The position numbers and the translations under genes were made by a program. A stretch of 64,000 nt of DNA from an uncultured Lachnospiraceae bacterium (GTDB taxonomy: Bacteria > Bacillota > Clostridia > Lachnospirales > Lachnospiraceae), in assembly GCA_947589055.1 (NCBI GenBank), contig CANPZL010000005.1, positions 1 to 64,000 on the forward strand, in the 5' to 3' direction. Every line of letters begins with the position of its first letter. The first letter of the stretch is position 1. A model generated the notes under the pieces. It worked only from the letters and a program-made list of their open reading frames with translations. It did no database searches and was not told the DNA's origin. Shown here in pieces: positions 63,798-64,000 of the stretch.

Positions 63798-64000
63798 TCA
63801 TACCGGTGAAAGCTTTTTATGCATCAGTACCCCATTTACCAGCATCAATATCAGCATGCATTCTGCCAACAAGCCTATAACTCCCAGATTCCCGCCTTCC
63901 CAGTAAAAGTTCTGGCTGAACCATTCCCGTGGATTAAATATGTAAATATGGTCAAAAAATCTGGTAATTAAAATAATAATCAGATAGCTGATCAAAAAGG
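63798..64000 (-). CDS. ABC-2-type permease, partial (5' end beyond the window)
   Basis: The C-terminal part of a membrane protein, with two hydrophobic segments, ending 24 bases before the next permease. The frame is open to the window edge, so the true start lies further right. Confidence 0.65.
   Translation of the reverse strand, partial: FLISYLIIILITRFFDHIYIFNPREWFSQNFYWEGGNLGVIGLLAECMLILMLVNGVLMHKKLSPV

Overview
The window looks like a chromosomal segment of a low-G+C, spore-forming Gram-positive anaerobe, most likely a gut Clostridia of the Lachnospiraceae type. The reasons are spoVAD and spoVAE, a sortase-type SPKTGD surface anchor, a GGGtGRT/NifU-like gene pair, many ferredoxin-like or zinc-ribbon proteins, and conserved Firmicutes housekeeping genes (typA, hslO, tgt, yajC, hflX, proC). 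No rRNA, tRNA or CRISPR array was recognised. The assignment is by gene content only.

Region 1 (about 25-18300) is one long, A+T-rich, minus-strand operon. It starts with neuB and neuC, two Gfo/Idh oxidoreductases and neuA, which together make and activate a nonulosonic (sialic/legionaminic-like) acid. It continues through a methyltransferase, a HAD-like protein, a KPHP-type glycosyltransferase, a large nucleotidyltransferase fusion, two more Gfo/Idh genes, an acyl carrier protein, a GNAT-like protein, a NodB-type deacetylase and an FkbH protein, and ends at a strong terminator. Three of its genes contain runs of 8, 9 and 10 G on the coding strand. One gene is frameshifted exactly at its G9 run. 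This is the pattern of slipped-strand phase variation, and it is the most interesting system in the window. The operon has no flippase, polymerase or exporter, which suits a sugar attached in the cytoplasm, for example to flagellin.

Region 2 (18400-37400) is mostly core genome: a membrane protein, a methyltransferase with hslO, typA, a YigZ-family protein, a class A penicillin-binding protein, spoVAD/spoVAE, a TauE permease, a three-gene signalling set (hybrid histidine kinase, lipoprotein binding protein, double receiver), a DUF362 ferredoxin protein, and a zinc-ribbon membrane protein overlapping a secreted HExxHxxGxxD protein. Region 3 (37400-43060) has accessory surface genes: a radical SAM protein, a CgeB-like glycosyltransferase, and a 889-residue cysteine-rich repeat protein with a cell-wall anchor.

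Region 4 (43129-52824) is a 9.7-kb integrative element in the 3' end of the GGGtGRT gene. It is bounded by 39-bp direct repeats (one mismatch), with short TGTGTGCTAY arm-type repeats inside each end. It carries a tyrosine integrase, a repressor-like gene, a P4-type primase-helicase, an HNH protein, a terminase-small-subunit-like protein, a serine recombinase and a sigma-70-like protein. The gene set resembles a phage satellite more than a conjugative element.

Region 5 (52786-64000) returns to core genes: the GGGtGRT/NifU-like pair, a PHP phosphoesterase preceded by two 39-bp repeats, yajC-tgt-hflX-TPR protein, ogt-proC, and an ABC transport operon that runs off the right edge.
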